Origin: Mucilaginibacter rubeus
GTDB taxonomy: Bacteria > Bacteroidota > Bacteroidia > Sphingobacteriales > Sphingobacteriaceae
Assembly (NCBI RefSeq): GCF_014643835.1
Contig: NZ_BMKD01000002.1
Location: 62,001 to 126,000 of the forward strand
Direction: 5' to 3'
Length of the DNA: 64,000 nt
The notes below the pieces were generated by a model. It was not told the origin of the DNA and did no database searches. It saw only the letters and a program-made list of their open reading frames with translations. Both the position numbers and the translations under genes were made by a program. Position 1 is the first letter of the stretch; each line of letters begins with the position of its first letter. Positions 9,781-24,285 of this stretch are shown piece after piece.

Positions 9781-10674
9781 ATGAATCTAAGGATCTTTTC
9801 TCTTACCCTGTTGGCAATCGTCTTGTTATTTGTTGGTAATGCATCAGCCCAAAACAAAAAGTTTTATATTTTTTTGTGCTTCGGCCAATCAAATATGGAA
9901 GGTAACGCACGCATACAGCCACAGGATACCGTAGTTGATCCGCGTTTACAAGTACTGGAAACTGTTGACTGCTCTAACCTTAAACGGGCAAAGGGCAACT
10001 GGTACACCGCCGTACCACCATTAGCACGCTGCAATACCGGCCTCACCCCTGCCGACTACTTTGGCCGCACCCTGATAGCAACCCTGCCCAGCGATGTAAC
10101 AGTTGGTATTGTGAACGTATCGGTAGCTGGTTGTAAAATTGAATTGTTCCAAAAAGACAGTTATAAGGACTATGCAGCCACCGCCCCTTCCTGGATGGTG
10201 AATATGATCAACGAATATGGCGGCAATCCCTATGGCCATTTGGTCGAGATGGCTAAACTGGCACAAAAATCCGGTGTAATTAAAGGCATCTTGCTGCACC
10301 AGGGCGAATCTAACCCAAATGATACGCTTTGGACACTGAAAGTGAAAGGCATTTATGATATGCTATTAAAAGATCTTCACCTGAAGTCCAAAAAAGTTCC
10401 CTTGCTGGCTGGCGAGCTTGTTAATGAAGACCAGGGCGGCAAGTGCGCTGCTATGAACCACATAATTGATAAGCTTCCTGAAGTTATCTCCAACGCATAT
10501 GTGATCAATTCAAGCGGCTGCCCGGCCGCATCAGATAAGCTGCACTTCACCGCTGAGGGTTATCGAGTTTTAGGCACCCGATATGGATTACAAATGCTCA
10601 ATCTGTTGGGTTACAAAGCATCAGCCACCACCTATCCTATACAAGTTCAAACAACAGGGAATGCCGGCAGGTAA
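9781..10674 (+). CDS. SASA/CE6-like carbohydrate acetyl esterase
   Basis: A 297-residue secreted SGNH-type esterase with a cleavable signal (cleavage near NASAQ, residue 23-24). The nucleophile block is FGQSNMEG with Ser37, followed downstream by LLHQGESN and the Asp-His block DKLHFTAEGYR, which is the pattern of the sialate-O-acetylesterase/acetyl xylan esterase (SASA, CE6) group. In this locus the likely job is removal of O-acetyl groups from xylan so that the GH10 and GH43 enzymes can act. It is divergent from susC and convergent with the regulator gene, whose stop lies 38 bp away. The ATG at 9781 gives a clean signal peptide. Confidence 0.88.
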   Translation: MNLRIFSLTLLAIVLLFVGNASAQNKKFYIFLCFGQSNMEGNARIQPQDTVVDPRLQVLETVDCSNLKRAKGNWYTAVPPLARCNTGLTPADYFGRTLIATLPSDVTVGIVNVSVAGCKIELFQKDSYKDYAATAPSWMVNMINEYGGNPYGHLVEMAKLAQKSGVIKGILLHQGESNPNDTLWTLKVKGIYDMLLKDLHLKSKKVPLLAGELVNEDQGGKCAAMNHIIDKLPEVISNAYVINSSGCPAASDKLHFTAEGYRVLGTRYGLQMLNLLGYKASATTYPIQVQTTGNAGR

Positions 10675-10711
10675 CATCGATATTTTTCTATCCGATAAAA
10701 TGAAAACTTTC

Positions 10712-13700
10712 TTAAGCCACACTTTTGACATCTATTTTCTTCACCCGGTACTCGGATGGCAGAACATTATATTTTGCCTTGAATGATTTGGTAAAATAAT
10801 GAGGCGTCGAAAAACCGATGGAGTATGCTATCTCTGCAATGGTCAAATCGGTTTTTTCGAGCAGTATGGCTGCTTTGTCCAGTTTTATGGAGCGGATAAA
10901 CTCCACAGGTGGCTCGCCGGTTAGTTCGGTGATCTTGCTATAGAATGATCCCCTGCTCATACTAAAATGATGGCTGATCTCCTCGACGGAAAATTTAGGG
11001 TTGTTGATGTTTTTCTCAATATACATCACCACATCTTTAATGAACCGTTCTGACGAGGATTCGATATCCATGTCTGCCGGGATAACTTTTATTTTTTTCT
11101 GATAGGTTTCTTTAAGCGACTTATTTAGATGAAGCAGGTTTTTAATTTTGATATTCAGGATATCGAAGTTGAAAGGTTTGGTCAGGTAATCGTTCACGCC
11201 CAATTCCAGCCCTGCAAGTTGCTCTTTTTGGCTGGCCATCGCCGTTAATAATATAATGGGAATATGGCTGGTCCTTTTATCAGCCCTAAGTTTACAACTT
11301 AGCTGAATCCCATCCATATATGGCATACTGATATCACTAACTATCAGGTCGGGATGGACGGCAAGTGCTTTATGCCACCCTTCACGGCCATTAGCCGCCT
11401 CCGAAACTTTGTAAGTTGCAGCCAGGCTTTCTGACAAGTATTGCCTCATTTCATCATTATCTTCAATAACCAGAACATGGAGCCGGTTAACACCTGTGGC
11501 AATCGCCGTCTTCGGTTTATTGTCCCTGTCATCGTCGATAATAACTGGGGCAGCCTCAGGCGTATTTTGCTCATGCATTGCTGTCTCCGATAGATTAATT
11601 ACAGGCAATGAAATTGATAAGGAGAAAATTGAGCCTTTGCCTAATTCACTTTTCACACCAATCTCGCCGCCATGCAACTGCACAAGCTCGCGTGTTATCG
11701 ATAAGCCTATCCCGCTTCCCTGATTAAGTATGGCAGGCTGGGCATCTGCCTGATAAAACCTGTCAAAAACATGCTTAACCTGCTCGGTTGCTATACCGGT
11801 ACCTGTATCCGCAACCGAAATACCCAAGCGATATGAATTGCCGTCTTCTGATATAACAGGGGCGGTAACTTCAACAGTAATTTGCCCGCCAGGCATCGTA
11901 AATTTAAATGCGTTGGATAGCAAGTTAAATAATATTCGCTCCACTTTATCATGATCAAATTTTACAAATAACCTTTCCCCGGCAGTTTTAAATACCGTAA
12001 CAATTTTTTTTCTATTGGCCAGGTCATAAAACGAATCTGCTACTTCGCGAACAAAAGAAATAAACTCTCCCTCAACCAAATTCAACTTAAGCTCATTCTC
12101 TTCAAGTTTCCTAAAATCGAGCAGTTGGTTAACCAGGTTAAGCAACCTGCGCGAGTTTCTTTTAATAACACCTAATTGTTCGGTAACAGGCCCGCTGTTA
12201 GGCTGCTCCAAAAGCTTATCAACAGGCGCCATTATCAAAGATATCGGTGTCCGGAATTCATGGCTCAGGTTGGTTAAAAACTTAATTTTCATCTCATCCA
12301 GTTCATGACGGGCTTCGGCTGCTTTACGTTCCTGCTCATCGTGCAATTTCTTTTTAAGCTTTTTAACACCCTGCCTGCGGATGAGCAACAACACGCCAAA
12401 GGCCAGCAAAACATAAAGCACATAAGCATATATAGTCATCCAAAAAGGCGGCTTCACTATAATTTTCAACGATGTACCGGTATCATTCCATTTACCATCA
12501 TTATTGGATGCCCGTACCCGGAACGTGTATTCTCCCGGATCAAGGTTGGTATAACTGGCCGTTGTTGATGTTCCTGCATTTTTCCAGGTATTGCTAAATC
12601 CCTCTAAAATGTACGAATAGCGATTTTGCTGTGGAAGGGTATAATTGAGCGCCACAAAGTTTATGGAGATGTCTTGTTTATACTTTATGGTGATCTCTTT
12701 TGCCTCACTGATATTAACAGGCAAGGGGTTATCACGATTAGGCGAAATACGTTTATTATCTATACTCAGGGTAGTTAATACAACCGGGGGCAGATTTTTA
12801 TTAAGCCTTACATCTGATCCCTTAAAATAATTGAACCCGTCTACCCCGCCAAAGTAAAGCGTGCCATCTGCGGCAATAATACCCGACCCGTTTAAAAAAA
12901 CATTGTTTTGAAGCCCGTTATCGTTACAATAAACATACAGTTTCTGATCAGCAGGATCAATTCTCCCGATACCCTGGTTTGTACTGAACCAAATATTATT
13001 GGTTTTATCCTGCAAAATTTTACAAATTACACCGTTCGGCAACTGGCTATTGTATTTAAACGGGGTTATTTTTTTAAGCCGATGATCATAAAAGAAAAGG
13101 CCATCGCCGTTGGTACCTATCCACATATTGCCGTTAGTATCGCGTTTTAAAGACAACACCTCTGCTATAGGCAAACCTGTATTGATTGGATTAAGTGTAT
13201 CGAACACTTTGGTAGCCGGGTTATAAATAGCGATGCCCGTACCGTACGACCCGATCCACATATTACCGTCATTATCCTCTTCAAAAGCCCTGATATAACC
13301 ATTTGATGGCATTTTATAGCCTTTTACGGAGACTAAGGCAGGTTTAAACCGGCGGAAGCTATCAGCCTTCGCGTCAAAAATATCGATACCCGCGCCGTTA
13401 GTACCTATCCATACATTACCAGAGCGGTCTTCCTTGAAGCAGAAAATGTTATTTTGACTGATATTTAGCTTTCCGCTACCGCCGGTGAATTGTGTATAGC
13501 TATTGTTTGCAGTATTGAGTTTAAAAAGCCCGTGGCCGAATGTTCCTATCCAAAGTTGTTTTTTATGATCCAATAACATAGCCAGAACAGGCAGGCCTGC
13601 CGAATTTATTTTTTCCTTCGGCTGAATAGCGATATGAGTGAAACGGTTGGTTTTGTTGTTGAAAATGCTAAGGCCGCCGCCGTCTGTCCCCACGTATAGC

Positions 13701-14896
13701 TCATTGTCATTTTTTTGCGCGAAAGATGATACGATTGGCGCGCGCAAACCGTAAGGGTCTAACTCAGTGGGTTGCACATAATTAAACAATGTGAGGTTTT
13801 TGTCGTATTTATTGATGCCGCCCATATAGGTACCCACCCAATAAATGCCTTTAGGATCGATATAAATGCTGCGGATGGATTTACTGTTAAGGCTGTACGG
13901 ATCGCGCGGGTCATGGCGGTAACGGATGGATTTCCCGGTGTGGATATCCATAACATTCAAACCGCCTTCGGTACCAACCCAGATGTGGTCTTTATCATCA
14001 GCGGCAATGCTGTAAACAATGTCACCACATAGCGACGTCTCATCCTTATCATTATAACAGTAATTAACAAAGTGTTCACCATCCTTATCCAGGCGGCTTA
14101 AGCCATTAGCTGTACCTACCCACAAATTGCCCGCTTTATCCTGCGAAACTGTCATTACAACATCCGAGGGTAAACTACGGGTATCGTTTTTTTGATGACG
14201 GAAGGCTTTAAAACCTTTATGCGTATCATCATATAAATACAAACCTAAATTGGTACAAATCCATATCCTGCTGTAACTATCCTCAAAAATACAGCCCATG
14301 CTTTTAACAGGTATCTGCCCTGGTTTGCCTGTCCCGGTTTCAAAATGGCTGATATATTTACGATCGGGGCTGATCACATCAAGGCCGTTTACCGTTCCCA
14401 CCCAGATCTCATTTTTATCGTTTGCACAAACGGCGGTAATAACACCCTGGCTTAAACGCTGCCCTTTTAAGGGCGAACTAAAGCTTTTGAAATCATCCGC
14501 CGCCTTATCGTAATAATACAAACCAAAACCGATGGTGCCTACCCATAGCGTACCAGCACGGTCCATACTGATGCTGCTTATTTCGTAGGAGCCCGGCTCT
14601 ACCTGCCTTTTGGCACCCAATGTATAAACTTTAAACTTCCTTCCGTCATACCTGTTCAGGCTTTCGGAGGTGCCAACCCACATCATCCCGTTATTATCTT
14701 TTACGATGGCATTTACGGCGTTACCCATTAACCCTTGCCTGGTGGTTAATGCGGTAAATTTCAGGTTAGGCTTTTGAGCATTTGCCAGGAAACTGAGGTT
14801 GGCCAAAACGACTAAGGTGAGTATAACGCGCACAGTGCCTGCCAGCACTGTATTGATCTTTTTGCGAATACACAAATCGGGTACAGAATGCATCAT
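10712..14896 (-). CDS. Hybrid two-component system sensor/regulator (HTCS) of the xylan locus
   Basis: A 1394-residue one-protein signalling system. Order: N-terminal membrane/signal segment (about 20-40); two-bladed propeller of reg_prop repeats (about 45-720, many xxMWIGTxxGL motifs); Y_Y_Y domain (about 745-815); transmembrane helix (about 818-838); HisKA with LSHEFRTP, phospho-acceptor His879; HATPase_c with DTGTGIA and GSGIGLSI; receiver domain with phospho-acceptor Asp1188 in VSDISMPYMDG and Lys in DYLTKPF; C-terminal AraC-type HTH (about 1288-1390). All catalytic motifs look intact. Known role of the family: the periplasmic propeller binds a specific oligosaccharide and the HTH activates the linked locus. 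Here it presumably senses a xylo- or arabinoxylo-oligosaccharide. Confidence 0.96.
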   Translation of the reverse strand: MMHSVPDLCIRKKINTVLAGTVRVILTLVVLANLSFLANAQKPNLKFTALTTRQGLMGNAVNAIVKDNNGMMWVGTSESLNRYDGRKFKVYTLGAKRQVEPGSYEISSISMDRAGTLWVGTIGFGLYYYDKAADDFKSFSSPLKGQRLSQGVITAVCANDKNEIWVGTVNGLDVISPDRKYISHFETGTGKPGQIPVKSMGCIFEDSYSRIWICTNLGLYLYDDTHKGFKAFRHQKNDTRSLPSDVVMTVSQDKAGNLWVGTANGLSRLDKDGEHFVNYCYNDKDETSLCGDIVYSIAADDKDHIWVGTEGGLNVMDIHTGKSIRYRHDPRDPYSLNSKSIRSIYIDPKGIYWVGTYMGGINKYDKNLTLFNYVQPTELDPYGLRAPIVSSFAQKNDNELYVGTDGGGLSIFNNKTNRFTHIAIQPKEKINSAGLPVLAMLLDHKKQLWIGTFGHGLFKLNTANNSYTQFTGGSGKLNISQNNIFCFKEDRSGNVWIGTNGAGIDIFDAKADSFRRFKPALVSVKGYKMPSNGYIRAFEEDNDGNMWIGSYGTGIAIYNPATKVFDTLNPINTGLPIAEVLSLKRDTNGNMWIGTNGDGLFFYDHRLKKITPFKYNSQLPNGVICKILQDKTNNIWFSTNQGIGRIDPADQKLYVYCNDNGLQNNVFLNGSGIIAADGTLYFGGVDGFNYFKGSDVRLNKNLPPVVLTTLSIDNKRISPNRDNPLPVNISEAKEITIKYKQDISINFVALNYTLPQQNRYSYILEGFSNTWKNAGTSTTASYTNLDPGEYTFRVRASNNDGKWNDTGTSLKIIVKPPFWMTIYAYVLYVLLAFGVLLLIRRQGVKKLKKKLHDEQERKAAEARHELDEMKIKFLTNLSHEFRTPISLIMAPVDKLLEQPNSGPVTEQLGVIKRNSRRLLNLVNQLLDFRKLEENELKLNLVEGEFISFVREVADSFYDLANRKKIVTVFKTAGERLFVKFDHDKVERILFNLLSNAFKFTMPGGQITVEVTAPVISEDGNSYRLGISVADTGTGIATEQVKHVFDRFYQADAQPAILNQGSGIGLSITRELVQLHGGEIGVKSELGKGSIFSLSISLPVINLSETAMHEQNTPEAAPVIIDDDRDNKPKTAIATGVNRLHVLVIEDNDEMRQYLSESLAATYKVSEAANGREGWHKALAVHPDLIVSDISMPYMDGIQLSCKLRADKRTSHIPIILLTAMASQKEQLAGLELGVNDYLTKPFNFDILNIKIKNLLHLNKSLKETYQKKIKVIPADMDIESSSERFIKDVVMYIEKNINNPKFSVEEISHHFSMSRGSFYSKITELTGEPPVEFIRSIKLDKAAILLEKTDLTIAEIAYSIGFSTPHYFTKSFKAKYNVLPSEYRVKKIDVKSVA

Positions 14897-16580
<1,684 letters not shown>

Positions 16581-16607
16581 ATACCAATTACATTCACGTG
16601 GCCATAC

Positions 16608-16650
16608 ACAAAGAAGCCCTGCCGGCAAAATGCCGGCAGGGCTTCTTTGT
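16608..16650. terminator. Bidirectional terminator between esterase and GH9 genes
   Basis: A 20-bp perfect inverted repeat (left arm 16608-16627, right arm 16631-16650) with a 3-nt loop. The outer arm carries AAAG/CTTT ends. It stands between two convergent genes and can terminate both. Confidence 0.85.
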
Positions 16651-16740
16651 AATAAACGGGTTGACCTAAATCCACCTCCCCGATCTCTTCTATTCGAAAT
16701 CGGGGAAGTGATTGTTTAATTGAAATAATGCTCCTTTAAC

Positions 16741-19293
16741 TTAATTATGCTGACCTAACTGATTAACAGCTCCTGACAAAACAATGTACTGCGCACAGCC
16801 GGCTATTGTAACTTCATTCTCCCCCCAGAAAAACGGCCAGTCTTCCTTATTCTCCGGAAAATCGGGTTTAAGCAGCAAAATACCGGGCACTACGCCGCCG
16901 GCAATAAACCTGAAGTCGGCCCGGTTATTACCGTAGGTTACTTTTTTTGAACGTACACCTACCGCCGATACAAACGAAAGGTTGGAATAAGGATGACATC
17001 CAAAGATATAATTCAACCCTTTGTAAACATATTCCGGACCGATTATATTAGGGAAATACTTATTGGCGTAATAGTTGGTAATGGCGTAGTTAATAACCTG
17101 CCCGCTACCACCCCAGCCTCCTGGAGTAACCGGCACACCGTAGGGGTTCTGTTTATCGTACTCATCGCATGAAGCTTTGTACTTTTGCATATAGGCTGCT
17201 ATTTTATCCTGATAATCTTTATCCATATAAGGGTAAGCGTGGAGCGCGCTTATCATAACAAAGCCGGGAAAGCGATCAAGCATCGGCATAATCAGCTTTT
17301 TGAAATGATCTGCATACTGCTGATCTTTGGTTGTGATATACAATTGAAGAGCGGCAAGCATTTCGTTACCGGCAAGGAACCTGTTACGTGCCCGGGCAGC
17401 CGAGTCCATGTGCATTTTCAGGCTGTCGTCTTCGTGCCAGAGTTTCAACGCACTTTGCAAACTTTTAACAGACAGCGTATCGTTGTACCCTTTTAGCGCC
17501 CTGCTAGCAGCGGCAAGCGCGGCGGTAGCCTGGTAATCCAATGCTATATTCCTTGTAGTGAATGCCCATCTGTCATCCATGGTACCACTTGATTTACCGT
17601 CGGTTTGGTAGGGCTTCAGCGAGGCGTTATAAGGCAGGTTATCTGTTTCGTTAACGGCGTCCCCGAGGTGATGATACTGGTGCAAATTAGGCACTATGAT
17701 TCCGCGCGCCGGGTGGCCAATGTTCACTACCTGCGCCACCAGGTTAAGTGTACCATGTTCTATTTGCTGTAAAAGATCAGGCTTACCGTCAGGGCGGTGT
17801 ATATCTACGTACCGGGTTGGGTAATCTACATATGTTTCGTCGCGATCGATCTTGAAATTCTCCCAGGCTTCAACAAAATTCAGCACAACGCTGCAGTGCG
17901 ATGGCGTTTCAACATCAAAATCGCCGGCATCAAACCAGCCGCCAACATTAAGCCCGGGGATGCGCTCAAGCGGTTTATATTTTGTGTCAGTAGTTGGCCC
18001 CATCTGGTACGTATCAAAATGCTGGTGGTTTGGAGGTGCCTGCAAGGCGTCATCAAGAAAAGGCGCGCCGTGCCATACTCGGTAGGCCTCGTTAACCATC
18101 ATGTGATCCATCTGAACCGGGAACCAAACATCCATTGTGGGATGCCCTATATTTTCATAAACATTTGCATTGATGGGGAATGCATTGGTTTTTTGGTCGC
18201 CGTAGGCTATCACATATAAACCTGCTTTTTTCACACTGCTGAAGTCGAACTTCAAATAATTGTAACGGGTAAATTGTCCCCAGTGCTGTACAGCTGCTTT
18301 AAGCCGCTCAACGTATTTCCCATCGGGAGTTATCTCAAAAAGTGTGGCGGTTTGTAATGGCGTGTCATTTTTATCCAGTTCTATTACTGCGGTCTTTTGC
18401 TGCTCCGGGCGGTAACCAACCTGCGAAAACTCAATTACGGGCGCACGCTTCCAACCAGGTACGGCATTTGGCTCAATATACCAGGTTAATACTTTGCCCG
18501 TTTTTCCTGCCGGTAATAAACTGCGCACAATAAACCATCCGTTTTGCGCAAGGCTTCGGCCGTCAAACAACTTAAGGTCGGCATCAAATGATTGAATTTT
18601 AATGGTGCGCTCAGGATCTTCGGGCGCCATCACCAATGTTTTACCGGTAGCCAATGGTGCGGGCTCGATAAATTCATTGCGGCCACGATCGTCAAATGTG
18701 CTGTGGCCGGCAAACTGCGGGATTTTTTGACTTGAAGGAAGCATTTTTGTTAAACCTGCCGGGTACAGCGGAAACTCGCCCGGTTTTCCATCAATCAAAA
18801 ATGTTTTCTCAAAGTAAGCAGATGGTATAATTTCCAGGTTGAAACCTGCCCTGCCTGCTAACTTTTCCGGCACCGGTTTATCAAGGTATAAATTCAATTC
18901 AACGCCATTGCCTTTCGGCGTAACGGTGATCCTGGAATCAAAATCATAATCGGCGTAACGCATGGTAACATCAATTTGATGGTTGACGCTATCAACCTTA
19001 CGGTTAACCAGTGTGGGCACCAGGTCCCATTGCTCGGGTGTGTTTTGCAGCCGTACCGCGCCGCCTGTAATTGTACGCACGCCGTGATGTATCAACTCAA
19101 CACCTGCTGTCTTTTCGTCCTGAAAGATCCCATTATACTGGTTACTAAATACGAGGACGTTGACGCCGGGCGTTTCGAAATAACCCAACTTGTTTAGTTT
19201 TAGTTTTTGAGCCGTGCCCCGGAGGGATGACAGGCAAAAAATTAATGCCATCACCATCATGACCGGCTTCGGTAAGTAAATTTTCAATTGCAT
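16741..19293 (-). CDS. Glycoside hydrolase family 9 enzyme with CelD_N Ig-like domain
   Basis: An 850-residue secreted enzyme (signal ending LRGTAQ). An N-terminal beta region of about 280 residues is followed by a cellulase N-terminal Ig-like domain (about 285-375, FSQVGYRPEQQKTAVIELD). The GH9 catalytic (alpha/alpha)6 domain (about 385-845) carries GGWFDAGDFDVE, with the conserved Asp pair, and near the C-terminus FFWGENEVTIAG with the likely acid Glu, plus the HPYSNLSFVSAVG block. GH9 enzymes cleave beta-1,4-glucans and related polymers. In a xylan locus it may release xylan from cellulose or act on mixed-linkage glucan; this is inference. The long N-terminal beta region is larger than in simple GH9 cellulases. 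Confidence 0.88.
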   Translation of the reverse strand: MQLKIYLPKPVMMVMALIFCLSSLRGTAQKLKLNKLGYFETPGVNVLVFSNQYNGIFQDEKTAGVELIHHGVRTITGGAVRLQNTPEQWDLVPTLVNRKVDSVNHQIDVTMRYADYDFDSRITVTPKGNGVELNLYLDKPVPEKLAGRAGFNLEIIPSAYFEKTFLIDGKPGEFPLYPAGLTKMLPSSQKIPQFAGHSTFDDRGRNEFIEPAPLATGKTLVMAPEDPERTIKIQSFDADLKLFDGRSLAQNGWFIVRSLLPAGKTGKVLTWYIEPNAVPGWKRAPVIEFSQVGYRPEQQKTAVIELDKNDTPLQTATLFEITPDGKYVERLKAAVQHWGQFTRYNYLKFDFSSVKKAGLYVIAYGDQKTNAFPINANVYENIGHPTMDVWFPVQMDHMMVNEAYRVWHGAPFLDDALQAPPNHQHFDTYQMGPTTDTKYKPLERIPGLNVGGWFDAGDFDVETPSHCSVVLNFVEAWENFKIDRDETYVDYPTRYVDIHRPDGKPDLLQQIEHGTLNLVAQVVNIGHPARGIIVPNLHQYHHLGDAVNETDNLPYNASLKPYQTDGKSSGTMDDRWAFTTRNIALDYQATAALAAASRALKGYNDTLSVKSLQSALKLWHEDDSLKMHMDSAARARNRFLAGNEMLAALQLYITTKDQQYADHFKKLIMPMLDRFPGFVMISALHAYPYMDKDYQDKIAAYMQKYKASCDEYDKQNPYGVPVTPGGWGGSGQVINYAITNYYANKYFPNIIGPEYVYKGLNYIFGCHPYSNLSFVSAVGVRSKKVTYGNNRADFRFIAGGVVPGILLLKPDFPENKEDWPFFWGENEVTIAGCAQYIVLSGAVNQLGQHN

Positions 19294-21682
<2,389 letters not shown>

Positions 21683-21720
21683 TTAATGATCAAAAAAATC
21701 AGATCAAACACATTCTGTTC

Positions 21721-23064
21721 ATGAAAAATATTAAGTTCTGGCTATTGCTATTCGGATCAGTATTGGGCTTCGCCGGGCGATCCATGGCACAAAATCCATT
21801 AATCAGGGACCAGTTTACGGCCGATCCCTCAGCCCGCGTTTTTGGCGACAGGGTATATGTTTATCCATCGCATGATATTAAGGCAACGCCCGGCCATGGT
21901 CGCCCTGGTTGGTTTTGCATGGAAGATTACCACGTTTTTTCATCAGCAAACCTCACCGACTGGACTGATCACGGCATGATCATCAGTCAAACAACAGTGC
22001 CCTGGGCCGACCCTGCTTCGTACAGCATGTGGGCTCCCGACTGCATTTTCCGCAACGGCAAATATTATATGTACTTCCCTACTACCATGAAAGGCAGCGA
22101 AAACGGTCGCGGCTTTACAATTGGTGTTGCCGTGGCCGATAAACCTTATGGACCGTTTACCCCTCAGCCAGAACCTATAAAAGAGGTGCATGGCATCGAT
22201 CCTAATGTATTTATTGATAAAGACGGACAAGCCTACTTGTATTGGGCACAGGGAAACCTGTATGCTGCAAAACTTAAAGAAAACATGCTGGAACTTGCTT
22301 CAGAACCAATAATTTTAGCCCAACTGCCTGATAAAGGGCTGAAAGAAGGCCCTTACCTGTTCGAACGCAATGGCATTTATTACCTCACCTATCCGCATGT
22401 GGCCAATAAGATTGAGCGATTGGAATATGCTATCGGCAACAACCCGATGGGGCCTTTTAAATTTGCAGGCGTGATTATGGATGAGTCGGCTTCCGGCTGC
22501 TGGACCAATCACCAATCAATCATCCAGTTTAAAAATCAGTGGTACTTGTTTTACCACAACGACGACCTATCGCCGAATTTCGACAAAAACAGATCGATAA
22601 GGTGCGACAGCCTGTTTTTTAACGCCGACGGAACGATCAAAAAAGTTATCCCAACCCTGCGTGGCGTGGGGATCACCAAAGCCTCAGAAAAAATACAGAT
22701 AGACAGGTACAGCGATAAGGACAGTACCGTTAAAATCTCCTTTCTTGATACCGCAAAAAGATTTGACGGCTGGAAGACTACGTTCAACAATGCAGGCAGT
22801 TGGATCCGTTACAATCGTGTTGACTTCGAAGGCAAAAAGTTTAAAGAATTGCAGATTCTGGCAAATGCAGCAAGCAAAGCGACTATAGAAGTTCGGCTGG
22901 GCGATCCTAACGGACGTATATTGGCTTCAGCAAACATTGCCGAAGGGAACGACTGGCAAGTTATACAAACCCGCCTCGCTTCTCTCCCATCTAAAACCGC
23001 CAACCTGGTCATAGTATTAAAAAGCGGCACCGGCGTTAATATCGACTGGATAAGTTTCAAATAA
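21721..23064 (+). CDS. GH43 glycosidase with C-terminal CBM6
   Basis: A 447-residue secreted five-blade propeller enzyme (signal ending GRSMAQ). The GH43 triad is visible: base Asp in ADPSARVF, pKa-modulating Asp in GIDPNVFID, and acid Glu in LKEGPYLFERNG, with supporting MWAPDCIFRNGKYYMYF and NHQSIIQF blocks. Residues about 325-447 form a CBM6-like sandwich (WIRYNRVDFEGKKFKELQI...GTGVNIDWISF), which binds xylan chain ends in known members. Likely activity: beta-xylosidase or arabinoxylan arabinofuranosidase; the subfamily cannot be fixed by eye. Second gene of the xylan operon, 38 bp after the double esterase and 29 bp before GH10. Confidence 0.92.
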   Translation: MKNIKFWLLLFGSVLGFAGRSMAQNPLIRDQFTADPSARVFGDRVYVYPSHDIKATPGHGRPGWFCMEDYHVFSSANLTDWTDHGMIISQTTVPWADPASYSMWAPDCIFRNGKYYMYFPTTMKGSENGRGFTIGVAVADKPYGPFTPQPEPIKEVHGIDPNVFIDKDGQAYLYWAQGNLYAAKLKENMLELASEPIILAQLPDKGLKEGPYLFERNGIYYLTYPHVANKIERLEYAIGNNPMGPFKFAGVIMDESASGCWTNHQSIIQFKNQWYLFYHNDDLSPNFDKNRSIRCDSLFFNADGTIKKVIPTLRGVGITKASEKIQIDRYSDKDSTVKISFLDTAKRFDGWKTTFNNAGSWIRYNRVDFEGKKFKELQILANAASKATIEVRLGDPNGRILASANIAEGNDWQVIQTRLASLPSKTANLVIVLKSGTGVNIDWISFK

Positions 23065-23093
23065 ATTAAAATTACACCTGCAACTGATCCAAC

Positions 23094-24275
23094 ATGAAAT
23101 TTAAAACGATTACAACATTAAAATTCCCGCTGTTACTAACTGGATTTGTCGCTCTGGCATCCTTTACGAACCGACAGGCCCTACACCATAACGCAGATTA
23201 TGGCCGGGCTGCAACCTCATCACATAAGGCTGATAAGGGATTGAAAGATTATTACCGAAAGTATTTTCCTATCGGTGTTGCAGTAAACGCGGCTGCACTT
23301 AGCGGACCTGAAGCAGAACTGATTGCAAAGGAGTTTAACAGCGTAACACCGGAAAACGACATGAAAATGGGCCCCATTCATCCGCGCGAAAATGAATATA
23401 ACTGGAAAAACGCCGATGCTATCGTAGCATTCGCGCAAGAGCACCACATGAAAATCAGGGGCCATAATTTGCTTTGGCATGCCCAGGCACCTGCATGGAT
23501 GTTTAAAGACAGCACGGGCAAACAGGTAAGTAAAGATGTGTTACTGAAGCGGCTTAAGGATCATATTACCACGGTAGTCAATCATTTTAAGGGTAAAATA
23601 TACGCGTGGGACGTAGTTAACGAAGCCATTGATGATAAACCCGATAACTACCTGCGTAACTCATTATGGTACCAGATATGCGGCGAGGATTTTATTGCCA
23701 AAGCGTTTGAATATGCCCATGAAGCCGACCCGGAGGCCCAACTTTTTTACAACGATTACAACAGTGAGGTTCCATCCAAACGGGATAAGATTTGTAAATT
23801 GCTCAGGAACCTTAAAGACGCCGGTGTACCGGTAACCGGAGTAGGCCTGCAGGGCCACTGGAAATTAAATGACCCCAGTTTGCAACAAATAACTGAAGCT
23901 ATGGATAAGTATGCAGCACTTGGATTAAAGCTGCAGATCACGGAGTTGGATGTTACGGTACGCACCGGCCCGCCGCGTAAAGCAGGCGATCAAACGCTGA
24001 CGGATTCCGCTTATACTGAAACCATGGCCGCTCAGCAAGCCGAAAGGTATAAAGCAATTTTTGAGATCTTCAGGAAATACAAAAAGGTAATAACCGGGGT
24101 TACTTTTTGGAACGTATCAGACCGGTACAGCTGGCTTGATTTCCGCGGTGGCGGTATTGCCGGCGGCGCAGCTGCGACCGAGGGCACAACTCGCAAAGTT
24201 ATCAAAGCCTACCCGCTGTTGTTTGATGAAAAACTTCAGCGAAAAAAGGCATATTGGGAAGTGGTTAACTTTTAA
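23094..24275 (+). CDS. GH10 endo-1,4-beta-xylanase
   Basis: A 393-residue endo-xylanase, a single catalytic TIM barrel behind an N-terminal signal or anchor (about 1-25). The acid/base is Glu177 in WDVVNEAID and the nucleophile Glu284 in LQITELDVT. Substrate-binding blocks NSVTPENDMKMG, GHNLLWHAQAPAW and TFWNVSDRYSWL are all present. It cleaves the xylan backbone internally, giving oligosaccharides for SusCD uptake. No carbohydrate-binding module is attached. It sits between two GH43 genes in the same operon (11 bp to the next gene). Confidence 0.97.
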   Translation: MKFKTITTLKFPLLLTGFVALASFTNRQALHHNADYGRAATSSHKADKGLKDYYRKYFPIGVAVNAAALSGPEAELIAKEFNSVTPENDMKMGPIHPRENEYNWKNADAIVAFAQEHHMKIRGHNLLWHAQAPAWMFKDSTGKQVSKDVLLKRLKDHITTVVNHFKGKIYAWDVVNEAIDDKPDNYLRNSLWYQICGEDFIAKAFEYAHEADPEAQLFYNDYNSEVPSKRDKICKLLRNLKDAGVPVTGVGLQGHWKLNDPSLQQITEAMDKYAALGLKLQITELDVTVRTGPPRKAGDQTLTDSAYTETMAAQQAERYKAIFEIFRKYKKVITGVTFWNVSDRYSWLDFRGGGIAGGAAATEGTTRKVIKAYPLLFDEKLQRKKAYWEVVNF

Positions 24276-24285
24276 CGTAAAATGA